Shown: in pieces, positions 32,388-42,583 of the stretch
How the letters are laid out: the number at the start of each line of letters is the position of its first letter
Position numbering within the stretch: position 1 is the first letter of the stretch
Origin: Cladocopium goreaui
Lineage: Eukaryota; Sar; Dinophyceae; Suessiales; Symbiodiniaceae
Length of the DNA: 64,000 nucleotides
Assembly (NCBI GenBank): GCA_947184155.2
Contig: CAMXCT020003791.1
Coordinates: 433,470-497,469 of the forward strand
Direction of reading: 5' to 3'
The notes under the pieces: model-generated
Databases searched by the model: none
The model's input: only the letters and a program-made list of their open reading frames with translations
Told to the model about the DNA's origin: nothing
Translations under genes and position numbers: made by a program

Positions 32388-33485
32388 ATGGTGCGTGGAG
32401 CAAGGAAAGCTGTTGCTGTGGGAGTTGCGGTGGCTGTTGCCTGCAGTGTCCAGCAGCACTTGAATTTTGTGCCTGGGCCTCGGCATGCTGCTCCAGTGGC
32501 CGCAGCAGCAGCCAGCATGATGATGGCTCCTGCGGCTTTTGCTGATGAGATCGGCGATGCTGCAAAGAAGCTTGGAGATGCTTCCTACTCTTTTGCCAAG
32601 GAAGTGGATTGGAACAATGGAATTTTCCTCCAGGCCCCTGGTAAGTTTCAGCCCTTGAAGGCGTTGAAAGCAATTGACAAGATGATCGAAATGGGGGCAG
32701 CCGCAGATCCCAAGCTTCTCAAAGAGGCAGCAGAAGCACATCACAAGGCCATCGGGAGCATCAGTGGGCCAAATGGTGTGACTTCGCGTGCTGACTGGGA
32801 TGCCGTGAATGCAGCCCTTGGCCGTGTAGTCGCTTCGGTCCCCAAAGCAAAGGTCATGGCTGTTTACGATTCAGTGAAAGACATCACGGACTCCAAAGTG
32901 CCAGCTTACATGAAGTCCTTGGTGAACGGACCCGATGCCGAGAAGGCCTACCAAGGATTCCTGGAATTCAAGGATGTTGTTGCAAAGAACCAGGTGACCA
33001 CCGCCAGTGCTCCTGCAGTTGTGCCTTCTGGGGACAAGATTGGTGTAGCTGCAAAAGCGTTGTCCGATGCATCCTATCCTTTCATCAAGGACATCGATTG
33101 GCTGTCGGACATTTACCTGAAGCCGCTGCCCGGCAAGACTGCCCCAGAGACCCTGAAAGCCATTGACAAGATGATCGTGATGGGCGCGAAGATGGATGGA
33201 AACCTCTTGAAGGCAGCAGCAGAGGCACACCACAAGGCCATTGGCAGCATTGATGCCAAGGGTGTTACGTCCGCGGCCGACTACGAAGCTGTGAACGCAG
33301 CCATTGGCCGCATTGTGGCATCTGTGCCCAAGGCCACTGTGATGGATGTGTACAATTCCATGGCCGGCGTCGTTGATTCCACCGTCACCAACAACATGTT
33401 CTCGAAGGTGAATCCATTGGATGCAGTGGCTGCCGCCAAGGGTTTCTACACCTTCAAGGATGTCGTGGAGGCTTCCCAGCGCTGA
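32388..33485 (+). CDS. PCP: Peridinin-chlorophyll a-binding protein precursor, copy 1
   Basis: Water-soluble light-harvesting protein of the thylakoid lumen; each subunit binds peridinin and chlorophyll a and passes excitation to the photosystems. The 365-residue precursor has a 52-residue leader: a hydrophobic signal-like start (AVAVGVAVAVACS), a middle segment, and an Ala-rich end with AFA before DEIGDAAKKLGD, the known mature N-terminus of PCP. The mature 313 residues form two homologous halves (from DEIGDAAKK and from DKIGVAAKA), the long, about 32 kDa form. Both AEAHHKAIG motifs are present, with His at mature positions 66 and 229, the residues that in the PCP structure hold the two chlorophylls through water. 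There are no introns. The ATG at 32388 is the first after an in-frame TAG at 32373. Compared with copies 2 and 3, only four bases differ (32420, 32633, 32642, 32705), all third-position and silent. Confidence 0.98.
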   Translation: MVRGARKAVAVGVAVAVACSVQQHLNFVPGPRHAAPVAAAAASMMMAPAAFADEIGDAAKKLGDASYSFAKEVDWNNGIFLQAPGKFQPLKALKAIDKMIEMGAAADPKLLKEAAEAHHKAIGSISGPNGVTSRADWDAVNAALGRVVASVPKAKVMAVYDSVKDITDSKVPAYMKSLVNGPDAEKAYQGFLEFKDVVAKNQVTTASAPAVVPSGDKIGVAAKALSDASYPFIKDIDWLSDIYLKPLPGKTAPETLKAIDKMIVMGAKMDGNLLKAAAEAHHKAIGSIDAKGVTSAADYEAVNAAIGRIVASVPKATVMDVYNSMAGVVDSTVTNNMFSKVNPLDAVAAAKGFYTFKDVVEASQR

Positions 33486-34261
33486 AGGTGAAGACCATCA
33501 ACATGAAGTTTCGACATTGCTTTGATATGCTTTGACTCTTTTTTTTAATCTTGTATCTTGTATAGCACGAGCCTCTGAAACAAATGGAAAAAAAGCTCAC
33601 ATTTTGCTTTGTCGCCAATGTATTGCCCGCTGTAGCTCCCATGTTTTCCAGATCATTCGATATCTTTCGAGACATAAAAGTCATAGTTTTGCCTCGATTC
33701 AACTAGAGGCGCCAAAGCCTTGCACCAACTCCCAACTCACCGACTTGGAGCCGAACACATCCAGCAGTTGAAGCCTCAGCATGACACGATTCCTCCATGT
33801 TCTCGCTATGGATTGATGTTGCTCGTGTACCCCAATGACATCACAGAAGCATCATGAGATGGTGATGAAATGGAAGTGAACGGTAACGAAAAACCATCCT
33901 GCGTCAGATTGAATGTGATCAGTGATTGCATTGTTTTGTTATGTTTTGTTATGGTACGTAGTGCACTTGATAGCTCATAGGAATAGGATCTCACCATAGA
34001 TGTCTAGTGACATAGATTCTGTGTTGATTTCTTGCTACAAGATACAGTACGTCTTTGGCAGTCCTTGTCCGTTTGAGTCTGTCTTCTTGAGTGCAGAATC
34101 GACAGCAGTAGGTAGGATTTTCATGGATTAACGTGGCTGGGGCCTGGCCTGGCTTTATTTGGTTTATCTACTCATCCCAATGATCCTGCGGTACATGGTT
34201 CGAGCCAGTTTCAGAGGCTAATTTTTGAGCAACTCCGGCCCACTTTTAGTTTTTGGTGGCC
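33486..34261 (+). repeat. PCP spacer 1 (776 bp)
   Basis: Non-coding link between copies 1 and 2, carrying the 3' flank of one gene (TTTTTTTAATCTTGTATCTT) and the 5' region of the next. It includes the CTCACCATAGATGTCTAGTG segment missing from the leading spacer. No AATAAA signal is seen, as expected for dinoflagellates. Confidence 0.9.
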
Positions 34262-35359
34262 ATGGTGCGTGGAGCAAGGAAAGCTGTTGCTGTCGGAGTT
34301 GCGGTGGCTGTTGCCTGCAGTGTCCAGCAGCACTTGAATTTTGTGCCTGGGCCTCGGCATGCTGCTCCAGTGGCCGCAGCAGCAGCCAGCATGATGATGG
34401 CTCCTGCGGCTTTTGCTGATGAGATCGGCGATGCTGCAAAGAAGCTTGGAGATGCTTCCTACTCTTTTGCCAAGGAAGTGGATTGGAACAATGGAATTTT
34501 CCTCCAAGCCCCTGGCAAGTTTCAGCCCTTGAAGGCGTTGAAAGCAATTGACAAGATGATCGAAATGGGGGCAGCCGCGGATCCCAAGCTTCTCAAAGAG
34601 GCAGCAGAAGCACATCACAAGGCCATCGGGAGCATCAGTGGGCCAAATGGTGTGACTTCGCGTGCTGACTGGGATGCCGTGAATGCAGCCCTTGGCCGTG
34701 TAGTCGCTTCGGTCCCCAAAGCAAAGGTCATGGCTGTTTACGATTCAGTGAAAGACATCACGGACTCCAAAGTGCCAGCTTACATGAAGTCCTTGGTGAA
34801 CGGACCCGATGCCGAGAAGGCCTACCAAGGATTCCTGGAATTCAAGGATGTTGTTGCAAAGAACCAGGTGACCACCGCCAGTGCTCCTGCAGTTGTGCCT
34901 TCTGGGGACAAGATTGGTGTAGCTGCAAAAGCGTTGTCCGATGCATCCTATCCTTTCATCAAGGACATCGATTGGCTGTCGGACATTTACCTGAAGCCGC
35001 TGCCCGGCAAGACTGCCCCAGAGACCCTGAAAGCCATTGACAAGATGATCGTGATGGGCGCGAAGATGGATGGAAACCTCTTGAAGGCAGCAGCAGAGGC
35101 ACACCACAAGGCCATTGGCAGCATTGATGCCAAGGGTGTTACGTCCGCGGCCGACTACGAAGCTGTGAACGCAGCCATTGGCCGCATTGTGGCATCTGTG
35201 CCCAAGGCCACTGTGATGGATGTGTACAATTCCATGGCCGGCGTCGTTGATTCCACCGTCACCAACAACATGTTCTCGAAGGTGAATCCATTGGATGCAG
35301 TGGCTGCCGCCAAGGGTTTCTACACCTTCAAGGATGTCGTGGAGGCTTCCCAGCGCTGA
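34262..35359 (+). CDS. PCP: Peridinin-chlorophyll a-binding protein precursor, copy 2
   Basis: The protein is identical to copy 1, residue for residue: leader of 52, mature long form of 313, both chlorophyll-site His residues present. Within the coding region it is identical in DNA to copy 3 as far as I compared by eye. Spacing to copy 3 is 756 bp. Copies in such arrays are thought to be transcribed as polycistronic or separate units and resolved by spliced-leader trans-splicing; the sequence alone does not decide which. Confidence 0.98.
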   Translation: MVRGARKAVAVGVAVAVACSVQQHLNFVPGPRHAAPVAAAAASMMMAPAAFADEIGDAAKKLGDASYSFAKEVDWNNGIFLQAPGKFQPLKALKAIDKMIEMGAAADPKLLKEAAEAHHKAIGSISGPNGVTSRADWDAVNAALGRVVASVPKAKVMAVYDSVKDITDSKVPAYMKSLVNGPDAEKAYQGFLEFKDVVAKNQVTTASAPAVVPSGDKIGVAAKALSDASYPFIKDIDWLSDIYLKPLPGKTAPETLKAIDKMIVMGAKMDGNLLKAAAEAHHKAIGSIDAKGVTSAADYEAVNAAIGRIVASVPKATVMDVYNSMAGVVDSTVTNNMFSKVNPLDAVAAAKGFYTFKDVVEASQR

Positions 35360-36115
35360 AGGTGAAGACCATCAACATGAAGTTTCGACATTGCTTTGAT
35401 ATGCTTTGACTCTTTTTTTAATCTTGTATCTTGTATAGCATGAGCCTCTGAAACAAATGGAAAAAAAACTCACATTTTGCTTTGTCGCCAATGTATTGCC
35501 CGCTGTAGCTCCCATGTTTTCCAGATCATTCGATATCTTTCGAGACATGAAAGTCATAGTTTTGCCTCGATTCAACTAGAGGCGCCAAAGCCTTGCACCA
35601 ACTCCCAACTCACCGACTTGGAGCCGAACACATCCAGAAGTTGAAGCCTCAGCATGACACGATTCCTCCATGTTCTCGCTATGGATTGATGTTGCTCGTG
35701 TACCACAATAACATCACAGAAGCATCATGAGATGGTGATGAAATGGAAGTGAACGGTAACGAAAAACCATCCTGCGTCAGATTGAATGTGATCAGTGATT
35801 GCACTGTTTTGTTAGTGCACTTGATAGCTGATAGGAAAAGGATCTCACCATAGATGTCTAGTGACATAGATTCTGTGTTCATTTCTTGCTACAAGATACA
35901 GTACGTCTTTGGCAGTCCTTGTCCGTTTGCATCTGTCTTCTTGAATGCAGAATCGACAGCAGTAGGTAGGATTTTCATGGATTAACGTGGCTGGGGCTTG
36001 GCCTGCCTTTATTTGGTTTATCTACTCATCCCAATGATCCTGCGGTACATGGTTCGAGCCAGTTTCAGAGGCTAATTTTTGAGCAACTCCGGCCCACTTT
36101 TAGTTTTTGGTGGCC
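35360..36115 (+). repeat. PCP spacer 2 (756 bp)
   Basis: The shortest spacer. It lacks the TTATG repeat segment (TGTTTTGTTATGTTTTGTTA) of the other spacers near 35805, and has private substitutions such as TTTGCATCTGTC and CTTGAATGCAG. This shows that the units diverge in the spacers while genes stay constant. Confidence 0.9.
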
Positions 36116-37213
36116 ATGGTGCGTGGAGCAAGGAAAGCTGTTGCTGTCGGAGTTGCGGTGGCTGTTGCCTGCAGTGTCCAGCAGCACTTGAATTTTGTGC
36201 CTGGGCCTCGGCATGCTGCTCCAGTGGCCGCAGCAGCAGCCAGCATGATGATGGCTCCTGCGGCTTTTGCTGATGAGATCGGCGATGCTGCAAAGAAGCT
36301 TGGAGATGCTTCCTACTCTTTTGCCAAGGAAGTGGATTGGAACAATGGAATTTTCCTCCAAGCCCCTGGCAAGTTTCAGCCCTTGAAGGCGTTGAAAGCA
36401 ATTGACAAGATGATCGAAATGGGGGCAGCCGCGGATCCCAAGCTTCTCAAAGAGGCAGCAGAAGCACATCACAAGGCCATCGGGAGCATCAGTGGGCCAA
36501 ATGGTGTGACTTCGCGTGCTGACTGGGATGCCGTGAATGCAGCCCTTGGCCGTGTAGTCGCTTCGGTCCCCAAAGCAAAGGTCATGGCTGTTTACGATTC
36601 AGTGAAAGACATCACGGACTCCAAAGTGCCAGCTTACATGAAGTCCTTGGTGAACGGACCCGATGCCGAGAAGGCCTACCAAGGATTCCTGGAATTCAAG
36701 GATGTTGTTGCAAAGAACCAGGTGACCACCGCCAGTGCTCCTGCAGTTGTGCCTTCTGGGGACAAGATTGGTGTAGCTGCAAAAGCGTTGTCCGATGCAT
36801 CCTATCCTTTCATCAAGGACATCGATTGGCTGTCGGACATTTACCTGAAGCCGCTGCCCGGCAAGACTGCCCCAGAGACCCTGAAAGCCATTGACAAGAT
36901 GATCGTGATGGGCGCGAAGATGGATGGAAACCTCTTGAAGGCAGCAGCAGAGGCACACCACAAGGCCATTGGCAGCATTGATGCCAAGGGTGTTACGTCC
37001 GCGGCCGACTACGAAGCTGTGAACGCAGCCATTGGCCGCATTGTGGCATCTGTGCCCAAGGCCACTGTGATGGATGTGTACAATTCCATGGCCGGCGTCG
37101 TTGATTCCACCGTCACCAACAACATGTTCTCGAAGGTGAATCCATTGGATGCAGTGGCTGCCGCCAAGGGTTTCTACACCTTCAAGGATGTCGTGGAGGC
37201 TTCCCAGCGCTGA
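36116..37213 (+). CDS. PCP: Peridinin-chlorophyll a-binding protein precursor, copy 3
   Basis: Protein identical to the other three copies (365 residues, mature from DEIGDAAKK). The ATG again follows an in-frame TAG 15 nt upstream. No substitution relative to copy 2 was found in the coding region. It is followed by the longest spacer (786 bp). Confidence 0.98.
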   Translation: MVRGARKAVAVGVAVAVACSVQQHLNFVPGPRHAAPVAAAAASMMMAPAAFADEIGDAAKKLGDASYSFAKEVDWNNGIFLQAPGKFQPLKALKAIDKMIEMGAAADPKLLKEAAEAHHKAIGSISGPNGVTSRADWDAVNAALGRVVASVPKAKVMAVYDSVKDITDSKVPAYMKSLVNGPDAEKAYQGFLEFKDVVAKNQVTTASAPAVVPSGDKIGVAAKALSDASYPFIKDIDWLSDIYLKPLPGKTAPETLKAIDKMIVMGAKMDGNLLKAAAEAHHKAIGSIDAKGVTSAADYEAVNAAIGRIVASVPKATVMDVYNSMAGVVDSTVTNNMFSKVNPLDAVAAAKGFYTFKDVVEASQR

Positions 37214-37999
37214 AGGTGAAGACCATCAACATGAAGTTTCGACATTGCTTTGATATGCTTTGACTCTTTTTTTTAATCTTGTATCTTGTATAGCACGAGC
37301 CTCTGAAACAAATGGAAAAAAAGCTCACATTTTGCTTTGTCGCCAATGTATTGCCCGCTGTAGCTCCCATGTTTTCCAGATCATTCGATATCTTTCGAGA
37401 CATAAAAGTCATAGTTATGCCTCGATTCAACATGATTCAACCAGAGGCGCCAAAGCCTTGCACCAACTCCCAACTCACCGACTTGGAGCCGAACACATCC
37501 AGAAGTTGAAGCCTCAGCATGACACGATTCCTCCATGTTCTCGCTATGGATTGATGTTGCTCGTGTACCAAAATGACATCACAGAAGCATCATGAGATGG
37601 TGATGAAATGGAAGTGAACGGTAACGAAAAACCATCCTGCGTCAGATTGAATGTGATCAGTGATTGCATTGTTTTGTTATGTTTTGTTATGGTACGTAGT
37701 GCACTTGATAGCTCATAGGAATAGGATCTCACCATAGATGTCTAGTGACATAGATTCTGTGTTGATTTCTTGCTACAAGATACAGTACGTCTTTGGCAGT
37801 CCTTGTCCGTTTGAGTCTGTCTTCTTGAGTGCAGAATCGACAGCAGTAGGTAGGATTTTCATGGATTAACGTGGCTGGGGCCTGGCCTGGCTTTATTTGG
37901 TTTATCTACTCATCCCAATGATCCTGCGGTACATGGTTCGAGCCAGTTTCAGAGGCTAATTTTTGAGCAACTCCGGCCCACTTTTAGTTTTTGGTGGCC
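37214..37999 (+). repeat. PCP spacer 3 (786 bp)
   Basis: Differs from spacer 1 mainly by a small insertion at 37429-37441 (an extra ATTCAACATG-like duplication) and point changes. It contains the full CTCACCATAGATGTCTAGTG segment. Confidence 0.9.
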
Positions 38000-39097
38000 A
38001 TGGTGCGTGGAGCAAGGAAAGCTGTTGCTGTCGGAGTTGCGGTGGCTGTTGCCTGCAGTGTCCAGCAGCACTTGAATTTTGTGCCTGGGCCTCGGCATGC
38101 TGCTCCAGTGGCCGCAGCAGCAGCCAGCATGATGATGGCTCCTGCGGCTTTTGCTGATGAGATCGGCGATGCTGCAAAGAAGCTTGGAGATGCTTCCTAC
38201 TCTTTTGCCAAGGAAGTGGATTGGAACAATGGAATTTTCCTCCAAGCCCCTGGCAAGTTTCAGCCCTTGAAGGCGTTGAAAGCAATTGACAAGATGATCG
38301 AAATGGGGGCAGCCGCGGATCCCAAGCTTCTCAAAGAGGCAGCAGAAGCACATCACAAGGCCATCGGGAGCATCAGTGGGCCAAATGGTGTGACTTCGCG
38401 TGCTGACTGGGATGCCGTGAATGCAGCCCTTGGCCGTGTAGTCGCTTCGGTCCCCAAAGCAAAGGTCATGGCTGTTTACGATTCAGTGAAAGACATCACG
38501 GACTCCAAAGTGCCAGCTTACATGAAGTCCTTGGTGAACGGACCCGATGCCGAGAAGGCCTACCAAGGATTCCTGGAATTCAAGGATGTTGTTGCAAAGA
38601 ACCAGGTGACCACCGCCAGTGCTCCTGCAGTTGTGCCTTCTGGGGACAAGATTGGTGTAGCTGCAAAAGCGTTGTCCGATGCATCCTATCCTTTCATCAA
38701 GGACATCGATTGGCTGTCGGACATTTACCTGAAGCCGCTGCCCGGCAAGACTGCCCCAGAGACCCTGAAAGCCATTGACAAGATGATCGTGATGGGCGCG
38801 AAGATGGATGGAAACCTCTTGAAGGCAGCAGCAGAGGCACACCACAAGGCCATTGGCAGCATTGATGCCAAGGGTGTTACATCCGCGGCCGACTACGAAG
38901 CTGTGAACGCAGCCATTGGCCGCATTGTGGCATCTGTGCCCAAGGCCACTGTGATGGATGTGTACAATTCCATGGCCGGCGTCGTTGATTCCACCGTCAC
39001 CAACAACATGTTCTCGAAGGTGAATCCATTGGATGCAGTGGCTGCCGCCAAGGGTTTCTACACCTTCAAGGATGTCGTGGAGGCTTCCCAGCGCTGA
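38000..39097 (+). CDS. PCP: Peridinin-chlorophyll a-binding protein precursor, copy 4
   Basis: Protein identical to copies 1-3. One private silent base was found: the third position of a Thr codon at 38881 (ACA where the others have ACG). This is the last gene of the array; its 3' flank continues for 580 bp of typical spacer before the array ends at about 39677. It may still be a functional terminal copy since its 5' spacer is complete. Confidence 0.98.
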   Translation: MVRGARKAVAVGVAVAVACSVQQHLNFVPGPRHAAPVAAAAASMMMAPAAFADEIGDAAKKLGDASYSFAKEVDWNNGIFLQAPGKFQPLKALKAIDKMIEMGAAADPKLLKEAAEAHHKAIGSISGPNGVTSRADWDAVNAALGRVVASVPKAKVMAVYDSVKDITDSKVPAYMKSLVNGPDAEKAYQGFLEFKDVVAKNQVTTASAPAVVPSGDKIGVAAKALSDASYPFIKDIDWLSDIYLKPLPGKTAPETLKAIDKMIVMGAKMDGNLLKAAAEAHHKAIGSIDAKGVTSAADYEAVNAAIGRIVASVPKATVMDVYNSMAGVVDSTVTNNMFSKVNPLDAVAAAKGFYTFKDVVEASQR

Positions 39098-39677
39098 AGG
39101 TGAAGACCATCAACATGAAGTTTCGACATTGCTTTGATATGCTTTGACTCTTTTTTTTAATCTTGTATCTTGTATAGCACGAGCCTCTGAAACAAATGGA
39201 AAAAAAGCTCACATTTTGCTTTGTCACCAATGTATCCTGCTGTAGCTCCCATGTTTTCCAGATCATTCGATATCTTTCGAGACATAAAAGTCATAGTTAT
39301 GCCTCGATTCAACTAGAGGCGCCAAAGCCTTGCACCAACTCCCAACTCACCGACTTGGAGCCGAACACATCCAGAAGTTGAAGCCTCAGCATGACATGAT
39401 TCCTCCATGTTCTCGCTATGGATTGATGTTGCTCGTGTACCAAAATGACATCACAGAAGCATCATGAGATGGTGATGAAATGGAAGTGAACGGTAACGAA
39501 ACACCATCCTGCGTAAGATTGAATGTGATCAGTGATTGCATTGTTTTGTTATGTTTTGTTATGGTACGTAGTGCACTTGATAGCTCATAGGAATAGGGTC
39601 TCACCATAGATGTCTAGTGACATAGATTCTGTGTTGATTTCTTACTACAAGATACAACGTCTTTGGCAGTCCTTGTC
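39098..39677 (+). repeat. Trailing PCP spacer, truncated
   Basis: Follows the spacer sequence with private changes (TGTATCCTGC replacing TGTATTGCCCGC) and stops at GTCTTTGGCAGTCCTTGTCC. Beyond that point the sequence is unrelated (GTCGCTCCCTGCAGAATAG). Confidence 0.85.
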
Positions 39678-41550
39678 CCGTCGCTCCCTGCAGAATAGTT
39701 ATGCGGAACGAGGTATGTACTGCAATGTCAGGGAGCCCAACAGGTTTGTGACAGAAACTGGCTGAGATGTGCAAGGAAGCGCTATGCCGGTTGGCAAAGA
39801 CAGGTACATGGAAAGACCTCTCCCGAATGGAGCAGATAAAAGATCCGGATGCTGGCAAAAATGTAGAATCGACAAGTAATTTGAAGAATGACTGTGGTTG
39901 GTATGGGCAGGGAAGAGGCAAGGGCTGTGAAGAAGTATGAAGAAGTATTTGAGAGGAAGTGCTGGGAGGGAGACTCAGCTTCCCACCGCCCGCTCTCTGA
40001 CTGGCATGTCAGGCTTGCGGATGCACGGCAGTAACTGCAGCTGATCTCAGCCGGGAACTGCCATTTCATCGGTTTCTCCCTTGGTGACACGCTGCGGTGA
40101 AAGCGGTGCCAATTCGGGAGTTTGAAAAATTGTTCTCTGCGCCCCGGATTCTCACTTTGCAGTTTGAAAAATTGTTCTCTGCGCCCCGGATTCTCACTTT
40201 GTATATTTTTCCTTCATTCCTACTTCAGGTGGTGCCCCCTGCAGTTATGAATGGGTTAGAATCCCATTAACTATAGATATATCACCTATAAACTATAAAC
40301 CACACATTTTGGTTCTGACATGTGTCACTCAGTTCGCACAAGTTTTGCAACGGACGAGGAACAGAGAAACTGCACTGAAGGCGCCAGGTTTGCACGGCAC
40401 TGCATCTACTGGATTCAACAAAAGATGCCGCAGGAGCACTAAGAAGTACTTCATTGTTCTTCATTGTTTGCAGGGTTAAGTGGGATTTAGGGCCGTACAT
40501 ATTATATGGAATTCATTTGATCCAAGTATTTAAGGCTTGAAGTGGATAAGGGTTCTAAATGAACTAATGAACAGCAATTGAGCATGAGTTAGTTCTCCGA
40601 ACTTTGAAGGCTGAAGGGGACAAGGAGCTCCATGTGAACTTCAATGGATTTCTAGAGTAGTACGTAGTCAGCATGTATTGTTTGTTGTGTTTTGTTGTTT
40701 TTGGTGGTTTCATCATCCATCTCCTATCTACCAGACTAACCTGACACTCTATGAGCTTGCATGTTTGATAGATTATAGCACTTTTCCACTATTCTTCTTT
40801 TCATCCCTCTACTCATTTATCGCAAGGTTTCAACAATCTTGATCTGTGCTGGCCTCTAATGTAAATGGTGTTGATATGTTTTGTGATATTAAACGCAAAC
40901 ATAAATTATTATGCAAAGCATATGAATTGTAGGTATCAAAAAACTATGAGCAAGACACCAAAACGAGGTCTTGTGCCATTTCACTTTGCAAACTGACATT
41001 CAGTGGAAGACAAAGAAAGCAGAAATGTTGTGAATTGTTAAGGTGTTGAAATATCTTTCAAGTTTGCAAGTTGCACTCATATTTTGGATGTATGCTGAAA
41101 AGCTTGTTTAGTTCCCCGCTTGCTCGTGCAAGATGATGTAAATGTTCTCGTCATATTTCCCTTGGAAATCCATTCTGTTGATTGTATGTGTTTATATGTT
41201 TATTGATTTGTCGTCTTTTGATAGCTCTTTTTGACGGTACCTCTTGTTCCCAACATCTTTTCTTCCTCGCTTATTTGTTCCTTGATATAATCTTCTGTGG
41301 ACAACCTTTTATGATGTCATTATTGTCTCCTGATGAAGTTTGTTTGAGCCTGTTTTCTTTGATATTGTCTCTTTTGATATTCTTGTATCCTGTTTTTTGT
41401 TCTACTATTTCTGTTTCCTGATATGTTTGTTTCTTGATGTTTTTTGTTACTGAATCATTGAAACCCTTTTTCTTTTGGTATGTATGTGTTCCGGATATTT
41501 GTGTGTCTTGATATTTTTTTGAAAACCGTTTTGATCTCCTGATTAGTGAT
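39678..41550. other. Intergenic right of the array
   Basis: Contains the 42-bp duplication listed separately. 41180-41520 is T-rich with loosely repeated TTTGTTTCCTGATAT units. No gene is supported; the minus frames at 39601-40090 have no family resemblance. Confidence 0.4.
40119..40202 (+). repeat. 42-bp tandem duplication
   Basis: AGTTTGAAAAATTGTTCTCT at 40119 and again at 40161. The two copies are identical through GCGCCCCGGATTCTCACTTT. Confidence 0.95.
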
Positions 41551-41892
41551 GTGGCAAGCCATGTACATATCACATTCTTTCGAGCTCGAAATCGATTCAA
41601 AAAAGAAGCTGCGATATTTAGTGCAGATTTGAGCCGAGTTGCAGTTGGCTGGACCTGGTACAAAAGATGCAAGCCGCTTCAGCTTAAGGTTCAAGCAAAA
41701 GGTGGAAAAGGTTGTTTCAACCAATTCAAGGTCGTAACAGCCATTTGTCAAGAAGCATTCTCGATCCACAAACTTACTCACCCATATCAACAGGTACATC
41801 AGATCTGAAACTTGATAAGACTCAGCCAAAACCAAAGAACCAAAGTCAGCAGACGCCGGCGCACTTGCTGAATGCGCTGAAGCGTCCAGGCG
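41551..41892 (+). repeat. Flank module 1, right copy
   Basis: Same blocks and orientation as 27897-28262, in one frame reading NRFKKEAAIFSADLSRVAVG followed by WTWYKRCKPLQLKVQAKGGK. It lacks the ATGATGTG present in the left copy after CATTCTTTCGA and differs downstream. Probably a coding relic. Confidence 0.75.
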
Positions 41893-42351
41893 ACATTGTG
41901 AGGTCGAAGGTCGAATCAAATGTTCAAATTTGCGAAAAAACAATTGTGATCCATCATTTATCAATGATCCAAACTGTGATCCATCAAGGCCATCAAGGCC
42001 ATCAAGGCCATGCCAACAGCAGCGGAGTTATCAGCGAAGGCCGGTGGCAAGGGCCGGTCTGGTCTTCGAGAAGGTCTTCTTTGGTCCTGTCGATCTCAAA
42101 ACTGGAAGATATCCAAAATAGACAGATTTAGACAGTGTTAGATCCTATGTAGATATTTGGTGTCAAGACACTCTTGGATCCCCAAATGCTCTAAATACTC
42201 TAAATGCTTTTAAATGATCCCTAAATGCTCTATATAGACTGCTTCATTGGATTCATTGGCTAAACTCGAGTTGTCCCCAACGAGCTCCCAGACTCTGGGC
42301 TCCAGACCTGCACGTGTCTGCAGTGCCCAGGCTGCCATGTTAAATAGTGTG
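41893..42351. other. Link between the right-hand flank modules
   Basis: Contains a GGCCATCAA nine-base repeat at 41985-42015 and simple CTCTAAATGCT repeats near 42190-42230. No gene is seen. In the left flank the same two modules are separated by about 2 kb instead. Confidence 0.5.
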
Positions 42352-42583
42352 GAGATCCTTGGCTGCGTAGATGGTTCGATGGAGTTCGAAAGAATGAAAG
42401 AATGTTTCTGCAACTGGGCATAAGCTGTTTTTTGACTTGCGCGCCTAAGGAAACCAGGTCCGAAATCAGATATACAACCGTTTGCGTGTTGAGAATTGGG
42501 CTAGAACCCAGGACTGAAGGTTCCCAGAAGCAGCCTGACATGGCACTGTTGCAGGCACGCCAGATTGAGGAGCAGTGCTAAAG
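42352..42583 (+). repeat. Flank module 2, right copy
   Basis: Counterpart of 30249-30480, with GCTAGAACCCAGGACTGAAG followed by a short open stretch EGSQKQPDMALLQARQIEEQ C and stop. Order and strand match the left side. Confidence 0.7.

Larger units (their letters stand above)
31711..39677 (+). repeat. PCP tandem array, four units of about 1.85-1.88 kb
   Basis: Head-to-tail units (gene plus spacer) with start-to-start distances of 1874, 1854 and 1884 bp. Left boundary: the spacer preceding the first gene can be followed back to about 31711 (CTCTGAAGCAAAC), inside what is 3' flank in later units. Right boundary: the spacer after the fourth gene stops matching at about 39677, in GTCTTTGGCAGTCCTTGTCC. 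So the array begins and ends inside spacer. Tandem, intronless PCP genes are known from other dinoflagellates. The spacers differ by indels of up to about 50 bp while the genes are nearly invariant. Confidence 0.95.

Noticed and set aside
32337-32744. Minus-strand open frames of 109-135 codons repeated in each PCP copy
   Set aside because: They are exact complements of the conserved PCP coding region and recur only because the gene does; no independent signal.
41182-41421. A hydrophobic 79-codon + open frame
   Set aside because: T-rich, loosely repeated TTTGTTTCCTGATAT sequence explains the Phe/Leu content.
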